Assembly (NCBI GenBank): GCA_039816825.1
Contig: JBCBXA010000026.1
Location: 1 to 31,754, forward strand
Length of the DNA stretch: 31,754 nucleotides
From: JBCBXA01 sp039816825
GTDB lineage: Bacteria; Pseudomonadota; Alphaproteobacteria; Rhizobiales; Rhizobiaceae
Direction of reading: 5' to 3'
Shown here in pieces: positions 8,522 through 16,699 of this stretch (the stretch's first letter is position 1; each line of letters starts with the position of its first letter). The notes beneath the pieces are model-generated. The model saw only the letters and a list, made by a program, of their open reading frames with translations, did not search any database and was not told the DNA's origin. The position numbers and the translations under genes were made by a program.

Positions 8522-9621
8522 AAGTCACCCGTGTTTCGCTGTGGAAAGTGCCGCTGACCAGCCATGCGACCTATTACATGGCTTCAGGCAAAACCTGCGA
8601 CACGGTGGACAGCATCGTTTTGCGGATCGACACCGATCAGGGCATCAGTGGCTGGGGCGAGGTGTGCCCGATCCCGCACTATCTGCCAGCCTATGCCGAT
8701 GGCGTCTTGCCCGCGCTCACCGAGATGGCTGGCGTGCTTTTGGGCGCCGACCCCATTGGCCCTGAAGCGCTGATGGCACGCCTCGACGCACATCTGGTCG
8801 ACCATCGCTATGCCAAGTCACCCGTCGATATCGCTCTTTGGGATATCACTGCCAAACAGGCAGGCCTGCCGCTCTATGCGCTGCTGGGTGGCAAGCGCGC
8901 GGATCGTCTGCCGCTCTATCACTCCATCACATGCATCGCGCCGGACGATATGGCCGCCATGGCCACCGAAGCGTTTGGGCAAGGCATCCGTCAGTTTCAG
9001 GCCAAGCTCGGAGCCGACGGTAGCTGGGAAGCGGATGTCGAAAGGCTTCTGAAAGTCAGGGAAGCTGTTGGGCCGGGACCACTGGTCTATGGCGACTGGA
9101 ACTGCGGCTCAACGCGCCTTGATGCCATTCGTGTGGCTCGCGCCGTGGCGCACAAGGACATCATGATCGAACAGCCCTGCGACACGATCGAGCAGTGCGC
9201 TGAGGTGAAGCGCGCCACCGGACTGCCCATGAAGCTCGACGAGAACGCCCATGACACGGAGAGCCTGCTCCGGGCGCATGCTCTGGGTTGTATGGATGTG
9301 GCGGCGATCAAGCTTTCCAAGTTTGGGGGGCTTTCAAAGTCACGCCAGGCACGCGATCTGTGCATCTATCTTGGCACCAAAATGTGCGTGGAAGATACGT
9401 GGGGCTCCGACATCACAACAGCCGCCGTGCTGCACCTGGCGGCCTCAACGGATCCCCGCTTCGTGCTGAACACGTGTGACCTGTCCGGCTATGTCGCGCC
9501 GCGCATCGCGGCCGATTGTCCGGTGCGCGCAGACGGCTTCATCCAACCTCCCGAAGGTGTGGGCCTGGGCGTGACACCCGATCCTGATGTTCTTGGCGAT
9601 CCTATCGCCGTCATTGAATAG
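8518..9621 (+). CDS. Enolase-superfamily enzyme 2, resembling cis-3-hydroxy-L-proline dehydratase / betaine epimerase group
   Basis: A 367-aa second member of the same superfamily, diverged from its neighbour but with the same length and start (MKVTRVS versus MKITRIS). Metal ligands are Asp193, Glu218 (IEQPC) and Asp241 (LDE). Catalytic lysines are Lys163 and Lys265 (IKLSKFGGL). The KxK position reads QAK, so the first lysine is again missing (Gln161). The EDTWGSDITTAA segment near residue 292 resembles proline-derivative dehydratases and epimerases of the MLE subgroup. It starts with ATG at 8518 with GGAGG upstream and an ATGA overlap. The pair probably does successive epimerisation and dehydration steps, or handles two stereoisomers. 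This is inference from tandem placement. Confidence 0.9.
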   Translation: MKVTRVSLWKVPLTSHATYYMASGKTCDTVDSIVLRIDTDQGISGWGEVCPIPHYLPAYADGVLPALTEMAGVLLGADPIGPEALMARLDAHLVDHRYAKSPVDIALWDITAKQAGLPLYALLGGKRADRLPLYHSITCIAPDDMAAMATEAFGQGIRQFQAKLGADGSWEADVERLLKVREAVGPGPLVYGDWNCGSTRLDAIRVARAVAHKDIMIEQPCDTIEQCAEVKRATGLPMKLDENAHDTESLLRAHALGCMDVAAIKLSKFGGLSKSRQARDLCIYLGTKMCVEDTWGSDITTAAVLHLAASTDPRFVLNTCDLSGYVAPRIAADCPVRADGFIQPPEGVGLGVTPDPDVLGDPIAVIE

Positions 9622-9629
9622 GCGAAGTG

Positions 9630-10901
9630 ATGAACCGCATCTCAACCCAGGCCGAATGGATCGAACGCGCGAGGGCCGTCTTGCCAGCGGCCGGCTTCGG
9701 CAATTTCGATCCTGGCATCATCATTCGCGAGGGGCGCGGGTCCCGAGTGTGGGATGAAGACGGCAATGAATATGTCGACTATCTGATCGGCTCCGGCCCC
9801 ATGCTCCTGGGTCACGGCTATGAAGAAGTGCAGGAGGCCGTCTTTCAGCAGATACCCAAAGGCATGACCTTCTTTGCCAACAACGCGCTGGGCGTTGAGT
9901 TGGCCGAAGAGATTTGCCGCGCCGTGCCCTGCGCCGAGCAATTGCGGTACGTATCGACAGGCGGCGAAGCGGACATGTATGCGATGCGGCTGGCGCGAGC
10001 CTTCACCGGTCGCGACAAGATCTTGAAGTTTGAAGGCGGCTATCACGGCATGAGCGCCGAGGCCCAGATGAGCCTCGCGCCGTCAAAGCTTGTGAACTAT
10101 CCGCAACCCGTGCCGGACTCGGCTGGCATACCGGAAAGCGTGCGAGACGATGTCTGGTCGGCTCCCTTTAACGATATTTCATTCCTGCGCTCTTTCATGG
10201 CGGAGAACGGCCCTCGTATTGCTGGCGTGATCGTTGAGCCGTTGCAGCGTATCATACCGCCTGAGCCGGGCTTCCTCGAAGCCCTGCGGGAGGAATGCGA
10301 CAAGCATAACATCGTGCTCATCTTCGATGAGGTGGTGACTGGCTTTCGGTTCTCCTATGGCGGGGCGCAGGAACTCTATGGAGTGACGCCCGATGTCACC
10401 ACTGTGGGCAAGGTTATTGGCGGTGGCTTTCCCCTCGCGGCGGTTGTTGGCCGAACCGACATCATGGCCCATTTCGACAAGAAGGCGGTTGGAGAGGAAG
10501 GTTGGCTGATGCAACTCGGCACGCTCTCCGGCAATCCGGTGGCATCCGCTGCCGGACTTAAGACCCTCGAAATCCTGCGCCGCCCCATGACCTACGAAAC
10601 ACTGGCCGCGACTGGTGCAAGGCTTATGAAGGCCTTGAAAGACCATCTGTCGGTGGCTGAGATTGACCACCAGATAGTCGGCCATGAAACGCTCTTTGAT
10701 GTCGTGTTCACACCGACGCCGGTGCGCACCTATCGCGATGTCAAAGCGGCCGATGCGGAGCGCAACGCTTGCTTCAACGCCAGCCTGCGCGCCGACGGTA
10801 TCTTCAAATCTCCCGGCAAGCTCTATCCGTCGCTGGCGCTGACGGACGAGGATTTCGAGCTAACAGACCGAGCCATCGCAAAAGCGGCAAACACGCTGTA
10901 A
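9630..10901 (+). CDS. Class III aminotransferase, glutamate-1-semialdehyde-aminomutase-like
   Basis: A 423-aa PLP enzyme of fold type I. It has the cofactor-binding IFDEVVTGFR motif and the Schiff-base lysine in TTVGKVIGGGFP (Lys261 from the ATG at 9630). It resembles the HemL branch but reads TGGEADMYAMRLARA where HemL proteins have a S-G-T-E-A-type motif. Its catabolic setting also argues against haem synthesis. A GTG at 9627 is an alternative start one codon upstream. It is the last gene of the rightward operon, 8 bp after the second enolase-family gene. The likely role is transamination, or a 1,2-amino shift, of the keto or semialdehyde product. The amino acceptor is unknown. Confidence 0.9.
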   Translation: MNRISTQAEWIERARAVLPAAGFGNFDPGIIIREGRGSRVWDEDGNEYVDYLIGSGPMLLGHGYEEVQEAVFQQIPKGMTFFANNALGVELAEEICRAVPCAEQLRYVSTGGEADMYAMRLARAFTGRDKILKFEGGYHGMSAEAQMSLAPSKLVNYPQPVPDSAGIPESVRDDVWSAPFNDISFLRSFMAENGPRIAGVIVEPLQRIIPPEPGFLEALREECDKHNIVLIFDEVVTGFRFSYGGAQELYGVTPDVTTVGKVIGGGFPLAAVVGRTDIMAHFDKKAVGEEGWLMQLGTLSGNPVASAAGLKTLEILRRPMTYETLAATGARLMKALKDHLSVAEIDHQIVGHETLFDVVFTPTPVRTYRDVKAADAERNACFNASLRADGIFKSPGKLYPSLALTDEDFELTDRAIAKAANTL

Positions 10902-10966
10902 TCGTGAGCTTGGAGCAGCGGTTGCACAGGCTATGCTGCGCGATGACGCGGCAACATCAAGCCGGT

Positions 10967-11104
10967 TCAATCATCGTGCAGAATGCGTTCGGCGGCTCCG
11001 TCCGGATCGTCAAACTGCCCTGTGCGAATGCACCATAGAAAAGCACAGAGTCCCAGCCCTCCCAGAAAGAGAGCAACCGGAATGAGGAAGAGAAGCTGGG
11101 TCAT
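10967..11104 (-). CDS. ccoS: CcoS, cbb3 oxidase maturation protein
   Basis: A 45-aa single-pass membrane protein found by translating the gap. It has one hydrophobic helix (residues 4-25, LLFLIPVALFLGGLGLCAFLW), then the family-typical CIRTGQFDDPDGAAERIL tail. The F-D-D-x-x-G-x-A-x-R-I-L motif is diagnostic of CcoS. Its ATG overlaps the ccoI stop by 4 bp, the standard ccoI-ccoS arrangement. CcoS is needed for cofactor insertion (haem b and CuB) into CcoN. It is the last gene of the leftward ccoGHIS operon. Confidence 0.92.
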   Translation of the reverse strand: MTQLLFLIPVALFLGGLGLCAFLWCIRTGQFDDPDGAAERILHDD

Positions 11105-13319
11105 GCCGCCACCTCTGCTGGAGGAGCCAGCGCAGGTGCTTGTTCATCGCTGTTGCCCCGGGCTGGGGTGAATCGGGGTGGCTCCATGTGCGAAAGGCGC
11201 AGGGAGTTTGCGATCACCACGATGGACGATCCCGACATCGCAAGGGCCGCGATCAGGGGTGTGACGAAACCTGCAACGGCCAGCGGCACGGCCACCAGAT
11301 TGTAGATGAGCGCGATGCCGAAGTTCTGCAGTACAATCTCGTTGGTACGGCGCGCCAGCCAAACTGCATTTGGAATCGCTTCCAGGGAGGGGCGGGCCAG
11401 CACAAAATCGGCTGCGTGTCGCCCGACATCGCTTGCGGAGCCAGGCGCGATGGAAACGTCAGCCGCCGCAAGGCTTGGGCCGTCATTGATGCCGTCACCG
11501 ACCATCAGAACACCGCCTTCAAACGCTTCTTCGCTCAGCGTGGTGACGAAGGAAACCTTGTCCTTTGGAGACTGTTTGGCTCGCCAATCGTCGATTCCAA
11601 CCGTGCGAGAAATATTGGTGACCGCCTGGTCTGTATCGCCGGACAGAATTGTCGCCTGCACGCCAAGCCTGGCCAGTCCGCCGATGGCTTCATCAGCACG
11701 ATCGCGAACCGTCTCTGCAAAGCGGGCCTCACCGAGGCTGACACCGTCCACTTCCAAGCGGGTGCCCGATTGGCCGCGCCCCAGAGCGATGGATGCGCCG
11801 TCCCAACGGGCGCTGATGCCAATGCCCGGTTCTTCCGTGACGTGTGTCAGTGCAACCGGCGCCGTTTGCCCCAGTGCTGCGGCGATCCCCATGGCTGCCG
11901 GATGGCTGGACCGACCCGCGAGAGCGGCAAAAGCATCACGTTCTGGTGCCGTCAGTTTCGGCATCTGAACCACTGTCTTCTGGCCGCTAGTGAGTGTTCC
12001 GGTCTTGTCGAACACAGCAATCCGGATTCGCGCCAACCGCTCCAGCGCTCCCCCGTTGCGCATCAGCAAACCCCAGCGAAACAGACGTGACGCTGCGATG
12101 ACGTGGGCCACGGGGACTGCAAGGCCCAGCGCGCAGGGGCAGGTGATGATCAGCGTCGAAATGGCGACCAGTAAAGAGCGCTGCCAATCGCCGCCAGACA
12201 CAAACATCCAGCCGATGAACGCCGTCAAAGCCACCAGATGTACGGCTGGCGTGTATATCTCCGCTGCGCGGTCCGCGAGGCCCACATAACGGCCCTTGCC
12301 CTTCTCGGCCGCATCAAGCATGCGCGAGATCTCGGCAAGAAAGGACTGATCGACGAGGCGTTCCGCCTCCACTTCCAAAGCGCCGGTGAGATTCAGAACA
12401 CCGCTCTCCAGAACCTCGCCGACCCGAACGGTCATGGGTTCGTTCTCGCCGGTCACCATGGCGCGGTCCACGTCAGAGGTTCCCTGCACCACACAGCAAT
12501 CCACGGGCACCCTGCCTCCGGGCAGCAATCGGAGCCGCATGCCCACCTCAATGTCTGCCACCGGGATCGCACGTGTGCTGCCGTCACCGAGGATCTCGAT
12601 GGCATCCCGGGCTGCATATTCGCTCAAGGATGTGACCGCCGACCGCGCACGGGCGCGCATGAGCTGATCGAGGTAACGGCCGATCAAAAGGAAAAACAGC
12701 AACATGACGGCTGCGTCGAAATAGGCATCGGGCTTGCTGGTGAATGTCTGGAAAACGCTCATGCCCACGGCCAGCAGGACGGCCAGCGAGATCGGGACAT
12801 CCATATTGACCCGCCGAACCGACAAGGCGCTGAACGCCGACTGAAAGAAGGGCCTGCCCGAATACGCGACCACGGGAACCGCGATGAGGCCCGAGATCAG
12901 GTGGAACAGATCTCGGATGCTGCCATCGGCTCCAGACCATGCCGACACGGAGAGCAACATGATGTTTGCCGCACCAAATCCGGCCACGGCCAGCGCCCGC
13001 AGAAGCTGCCGCGCCCGCCCGTGTTGATCGTCTTCGGCGCTTGCGGCGTCTTCTATGCGATAGGCATCAAAGGCCAGGCCCATGAGTGTCTGTGTGATCG
13101 TGTCTCCGTCGAGGTCGCCATGATGGCGGACGACGACCCGCTTCAATGTCAGATTTGCGCGGGCTGACACCACGCCGGGGATGGAAGCCAGTCCCGTTCG
13201 ATTTTGGCAACACACGCCCCGCAAGCCATTGTGGGAACGGCAAACTCATAGCGTTCCAGCTCCGCCTCTTCGGCGGCAGCTTGAGTCACATCCGACAACC
13301 CTCCACAAGCAGCGCACAT
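11101..13319 (-). pseudogene. ccoI: CcoI/FixI copper-exporting P-type ATPase, frameshifted near its N-terminus
   Basis: A P1B-type ATPase that loads copper for cbb3 oxidase assembly. Downstream parts are intact: the TCPCALGLAVP ion-binding motif, the FDKTGTLTSG phosphorylation site, GDGINDGPSL and about eight membrane helices. The natural start is the ATG at 13319, one base after the ccoH stop, giving MCAACGG and then an HMA domain with CGAC. Within that domain the frame breaks at the CCC of 13193-13195 (GGG on the coding strand). One more G would restore ...KIERGLASIPGVVSARANL and a 739-aa protein. As written, the first frame stops after about 57 aa and the long frame reopens at 13224. This is either a sequencing error in a homopolymer or a real inactivating deletion. 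Confidence 0.88.
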
Positions 13320-13320
13320 C

Positions 13321-13878
13321 TCAGTCAGCCGCCTCTGTTGGTTTGACGGTAAACCGCACCGTCTTGACCCGCCGAACGGTACCTTGATCGGCCACCAGTT
13401 GAACCTGCCAGAGACCGGGCGCCAGCTTGCCGCTCCAGACACGCCCGCTTTCCGTGGTCGCAAAAGCAATCATCCGGTCCTCGTTCTCCTGAACGGGGCG
13501 CCCGAGCGTTCCTGAGAGTGTCGCTTCCTTCAGATCATGGCCCGAAGCATCCAGAAGGCGAACGCGTATGCCCTCGGTTGACGCTGCAACATCGGCCTTC
13601 CAGCCGAGCCGGGACTGCGCTTCGGCAGCCTCCAGCTTCTCGTTGAAGTGCTGGCTTTCAACGTAGGTGTTGGGCACCATCAGGCCTGTCCAGGTCGTCG
13701 CCGCGTTGAAGGCGAGGGTCAGGTTGACGGTGATGATGGTTCCAAAGAACAGGCCAACCACGCCCAGCATGTGCCAGCCCGTGAACTCATTGGGGCGGAA
13801 GACGCGGCGAACGAGCCCTGCAGGTCGTTCCGAGTGCAAGTCTGCACCGATCTCGGTGAGCCCAGTGGAGTGTGTCAT
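13321..13878 (-). CDS. ccoH: CcoH/FixH, cbb3 oxidase assembly protein
   Basis: A 185-aa protein with one N-terminal membrane helix (about residues 35-60, GWHMLGVVGLFFGTIITVNLTLAF) followed by the FixH domain with TWTGLMVPNTYVESQHFN, a family signature. A beta-rich C-terminal half follows, ending in a KTVRFTVKP strand. Its ATG overlaps the ccoG stop codon by 4 bp, and its own stop lies one base before the ccoI start. CcoH associates with the oxidase subunits during and after assembly. Length and position in ccoG-ccoH-ccoI-ccoS order are canonical. Confidence 0.93.
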   Translation of the reverse strand: MTHSTGLTEIGADLHSERPAGLVRRVFRPNEFTGWHMLGVVGLFFGTIITVNLTLAFNAATTWTGLMVPNTYVESQHFNEKLEAAEAQSRLGWKADVAASTEGIRVRLLDASGHDLKEATLSGTLGRPVQENEDRMIAFATTESGRVWSGKLAPGLWQVQLVADQGTVRRVKTVRFTVKPTEAAD

Positions 13879-15458
13879 GGTCCGATCTCCGGTGCGGTGA
13901 ACGATGTTTCGTAAACGTCTGTTTCTGCGGATTGCCGGTCGGTGGCGACAATCCGGAGTGGTGTTGATCCGGTCGTGGCGAAACGCGTGGGCAGACGAAC
14001 GAACACGCGAAGCGACAGCACTTGGTCGGGGGGCACCTGAACCGTGATGAAGCTGCGCTCGGCCTGATCCACTTCGTTTGCGCGCATCACGGCACCGGGC
14101 AGACCTTCCATAGTAACCAGAAGCGTCCGGTGTTCCGGGATCATGTTGAGAAGTTTGACCGTGTAGCCGTTGCGGACCGAACCATCCTTGAGGACGACAA
14201 ATTGCGGATTGCGGTCGTGCTCCACATTGATCGACATGCGGTCCCGCTCACCAAGGGCGAACAGCAGCCCCAGACCCAGCGCCATCCAGATGCCCATATA
14301 GATGAGTGTGCGTGGCCGAAGGAAAACACGCCAGTTGAAATGGCGCACAGTGTCCGCGAGCGAGCCGTCGGATGTCCGCACCAGGCCAGGGTCGATGGCG
14401 CTGTTTCCGCCGGCGGTGGCGAGTGCCATGTTGTGGTTGTAGTCCCGCAGGGTTGAGTAGGAGATCAGGCCGGTCGGACGCCCCAGCCTTTGCATAATGT
14501 CATCACACGCATCGATGCAGAGCGCGCATGTGATGCACTCCATCTGTTGGCCGTCACGAATATCGATGCCCGCCGGGCAAACGGCCACGCAGGCGTCGCA
14601 ATTGACGCAATCCCCCTGTGCCAGGTCCCCTCGCGCCAGACCGGTGGCTTCCGCCCTTTTGCGGCCATGCGTGCGCGGCTCGCCCCGCCAGTCATTATAG
14701 GTCACCACGAGGCTGTCTTCGTCCAGCATCGCAGCCTGGATGCGGGGCCATGGGCACATGTAGTTGCACACTTGCTCGCGCATGTGGCCGCCAAATGTGT
14801 AAGTCGTGGCCGTCAGAACAGCGACGGTCGCATAGGCAACAAAGGCCGCTTGGCCGGTGAACAAATCCACGAACAGGGTCGGCGCATCGGCAAAATAGAA
14901 TATCCACGCACCCCCGGTGGCAACAGCAATGCCGAGCCAGACAGTATGCTTGGCCACGCGTTTACGAACCTTGTCGAAGGACCAGCTCGCCTTGTCGAGC
15001 CGGATACGGGCGTTGCGATCGCCTTCGAAGAAGCGCTCAACGACCAGAAACAGATCGGTCCACACGGTTTGCGGGCAGGTGTAGCCGCACCAGGCCCGCC
15101 CGACGACCGATGTCACCAGGAACAGGCCGATGCCAGCCATCAACAGCATGCCGGCGACGAAATAGAATTCCTGTGGCCAGATCTCGACCCAGAACGCGTA
15201 GAAGCGACGATTGGCAATATCGACGAGAACTGCCTGGTCGGGCGCAAACTCTCCTCGGTCCCAACGCAGCCACGGCGTGATGTAGTAGATCGCCAGCGTC
15301 ACGGCCATGACGATCCATTTGAAGCGTCGAAAGTCCCCGCTGGCGCGTTTGGGATGAATCTTTCTGCGCTTCGCATACATCTCAATGGGTTCAGGCATGT
15401 GAACGGGCTCTGGCGTGCCAGTAGTCTTGTGAACCGACATGTCTGCTGCTGTGGCCAT
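13875..15458 (-). CDS. ccoG: CcoG/FixG, membrane-bound ferredoxin-type cupric reductase
   Basis: About 527 aa, with several membrane helices, a CGYTCPQTVWTD motif and two ferredoxin-like clusters in CVNCDACVAVCP and CITCALCIDAC. The C-terminal half has an Ig-like domain. The frame is open to 15536, but the FNR box at 15555-15568 predicts transcription starting near 15520. The ATG at 15458 (MATAADMSVHK), preceded by GGATC about 6 nt upstream, is therefore preferred. CcoG reduces Cu(II) for the CcoI/SCO copper-delivery chain feeding the CuB site. It is the first gene of the ccoGHIS operon and overlaps ccoH by 4 bp. Confidence 0.93.
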   Translation of the reverse strand: MATAADMSVHKTTGTPEPVHMPEPIEMYAKRRKIHPKRASGDFRRFKWIVMAVTLAIYYITPWLRWDRGEFAPDQAVLVDIANRRFYAFWVEIWPQEFYFVAGMLLMAGIGLFLVTSVVGRAWCGYTCPQTVWTDLFLVVERFFEGDRNARIRLDKASWSFDKVRKRVAKHTVWLGIAVATGGAWIFYFADAPTLFVDLFTGQAAFVAYATVAVLTATTYTFGGHMREQVCNYMCPWPRIQAAMLDEDSLVVTYNDWRGEPRTHGRKRAEATGLARGDLAQGDCVNCDACVAVCPAGIDIRDGQQMECITCALCIDACDDIMQRLGRPTGLISYSTLRDYNHNMALATAGGNSAIDPGLVRTSDGSLADTVRHFNWRVFLRPRTLIYMGIWMALGLGLLFALGERDRMSINVEHDRNPQFVVLKDGSVRNGYTVKLLNMIPEHRTLLVTMEGLPGAVMRANEVDQAERSFITVQVPPDQVLSLRVFVRLPTRFATTGSTPLRIVATDRQSAETDVYETSFTAPEIGP

Positions 15459-15554
15459 CTGATCCAAGTTCAGGTTTCCGCTCCAAGGGCAGTGCTGATG
15501 GAAGGGCAGTGCTGACCGTTTTGCGAACCCTGCCAAAATCGCTCGAAACCCGCC

Positions 15555-15568
15555 TTGATCGAGATCAA
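15555..15568. promoter_or_regulatory. FNR/FixK box upstream of ccoG
   Basis: TTGATCGAGATCAA is a perfect match to the TTGAT-N4-ATCAA consensus and an exact palindrome. It lies 97 bp upstream of the chosen ccoG start, the same distance class as the box before ccoN. With the usual -41.5 placement the transcript would start near 15520. An FnrL gene for this box is encoded at 20794-21549. Confidence 0.85.
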
Positions 15569-15578
15569 GCCCGGGTTC

Positions 15579-15605
15579 GGCGGCCCTTCACTTGGAAGGG
15601 CCGCC
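15579..15605 (-). terminator. Strong stem-loop after ccoP
   Basis: A perfect 11-bp inverted repeat (GGCGGCCCTTC / GAAGGGCCGCC) with a 5-nt loop, about 60 bp past the ccoP stop in the direction of transcription. There is no T-tract after it. It may act as a terminator or an mRNA 3'-end stabiliser for ccoNOQP, and it insulates the ccoG promoter that follows. The hairpin is certain from sequence, and its function is inferred. Confidence 0.6.
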
Positions 15606-15666
15606 CTGGAGAGATCCGGGGGCGACGGCTTCTCCAGTTCCAGTCCGGCACGCCGTGCCGGATGGA

Positions 15667-16533
15667 CTATTGGCCGCCGCCGAGGCTGTGCACGTAGAGC
15701 GTCAGCTGGCGAATGGTCACGTCGTCCAGCCGCCCTTGCCAGCCAGGCATGACGCCCATTTTCGGGTTGCGGATCTGGGCTGCAATCTGCTCCACGTCGC
15801 CGTCATAGAGCCAAATGGCATCGTTGAGGGCAGGGGCACCGAGCTCAATCATGCCCTCGCCCGCCTCGCCATGGCACACGGAGCAATTGTCCATGAAGAT
15901 GGTCTGACCGGTGGTGTCTGCCGTTGCGTTTGCCGATGGTGCTGACAGGTTAGCCACATAGGCGGCTACTGCATTCACTTCATCACGGCTCAGCAGGTCT
16001 CCGAAAGCCGGCATATCGGAGATGCGGGAATCGTCGTCCTGCGCGTAGCGGATGCCGTGGAGCAGTGTGATGTAAATGTCATCCAGAGACCCGCCCCAAA
16101 GCCAGTCATCGTCCACGAGGTTGGGGTATATGCCGCCGCCCGCGGCGCCTGAGCCGTGGCATTGGGAGCAGTTCACGCGGAACGCCGATGCCCCACCAGC
16201 CAAGGCAAACTGCATGAGTTCAGGCTTGTCGGAAACCTCCGTCAACTCGACCTGTGTCAGGTCGAGAGCCAGCGCCGCGCGGCTGTCGGCCACCGACTGA
16301 ATGTCATTGGCCAAATTGCCTCGGCTTGACCAGTTCAGCAGACCGGATGTGGAACTGCTGACCAGTGGCCAAGCCGGATAGGCCACCGTGTAGCCGATGG
16401 CGAAGACGATGGTGGCGTAGAACGTCCATAGCCACCAGCGCGGCAATGGGTTGTTCAGCTCTTTGATCCCGTCCCACTCATGGCCCGTGGTTTCGATGCC
16501 GGTGACATCATCTTGTTCGGTGTTACTGGACAT
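15667..16533 (-). CDS. ccoP: CcoP, di-haem cytochrome c subunit of cbb3 oxidase
   Basis: A 288-aa protein with a conserved N-terminal segment HEWDGIKELNNPLPRWWLWTF leading into one membrane helix (about residues 33-55). Two c-type cytochrome domains follow with haem motifs CSQCH and CSVCH and distal methionines in the DMPAF and VMPGW regions. The ATG at 16533 is chosen because GGGAGGACC lies just upstream. The frame is open to 16614, but that part overlaps ccoQ. CcoP passes electrons from the bc1 complex or soluble cytochromes to CcoO. It overlaps the end of ccoQ by 11 bp. Confidence 0.95.
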   Translation of the reverse strand: MSSNTEQDDVTGIETTGHEWDGIKELNNPLPRWWLWTFYATIVFAIGYTVAYPAWPLVSSSTSGLLNWSSRGNLANDIQSVADSRAALALDLTQVELTEVSDKPELMQFALAGGASAFRVNCSQCHGSGAAGGGIYPNLVDDDWLWGGSLDDIYITLLHGIRYAQDDDSRISDMPAFGDLLSRDEVNAVAAYVANLSAPSANATADTTGQTIFMDNCSVCHGEAGEGMIELGAPALNDAIWLYDGDVEQIAAQIRNPKMGVMPGWQGRLDDVTIRQLTLYVHSLGGGQ

Positions 16534-16690
16534 CCTGGTCCTCCCGGAAGGGAATTTGAGCGGCGTCGTCGTTGATCGGTCGTCCGCCCGGGCGGAACGT
16601 CCAGATGACCACACCGATGAAAATGAGGAACATGTAGAGAAGGCCCCAGCTGTCGGCGAAGGTTCGCATGTCCTGGTAGTTCAGCTCCAT
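16523..16690 (-). CDS. ccoQ: CcoQ/FixQ, small cbb3 oxidase subunit
   Basis: A 55-aa membrane protein translated directly from the gap between ccoO and ccoP. It begins MELNYQDMRTFADSWGLLYM, then one hydrophobic helix (LLYMFLIFIGVVIWTF) and the FRPGGR positively charged turn typical of CcoQ. It has a G-rich Shine-Dalgarno (AGGGGG) before the ATG at 16690, starts 9 bp after the ccoO stop and overlaps ccoP by 11 bp. CcoQ stabilises CcoP in the complex. Confidence 0.93.
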   Translation of the reverse strand: MELNYQDMRTFADSWGLLYMFLIFIGVVIWTFRPGGRPINDDAAQIPFREDQDVQ

Positions 16691-16699
16691 CTCAGCCCC

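Noticed and set aside
13190..13224. Programmed -1 frameshift in ccoI as the main explanation
   Set aside because: The shift site (CGG GAC) and its surroundings lack an X-XXY-YYZ slippery heptamer. A missing G in a homopolymer is simpler, so recoding is kept only as a minor alternative.
14490..15515. 341-codon plus-strand frame opposite ccoG
   Set aside because: Antisense shadow of ccoG, with no signal of its own.
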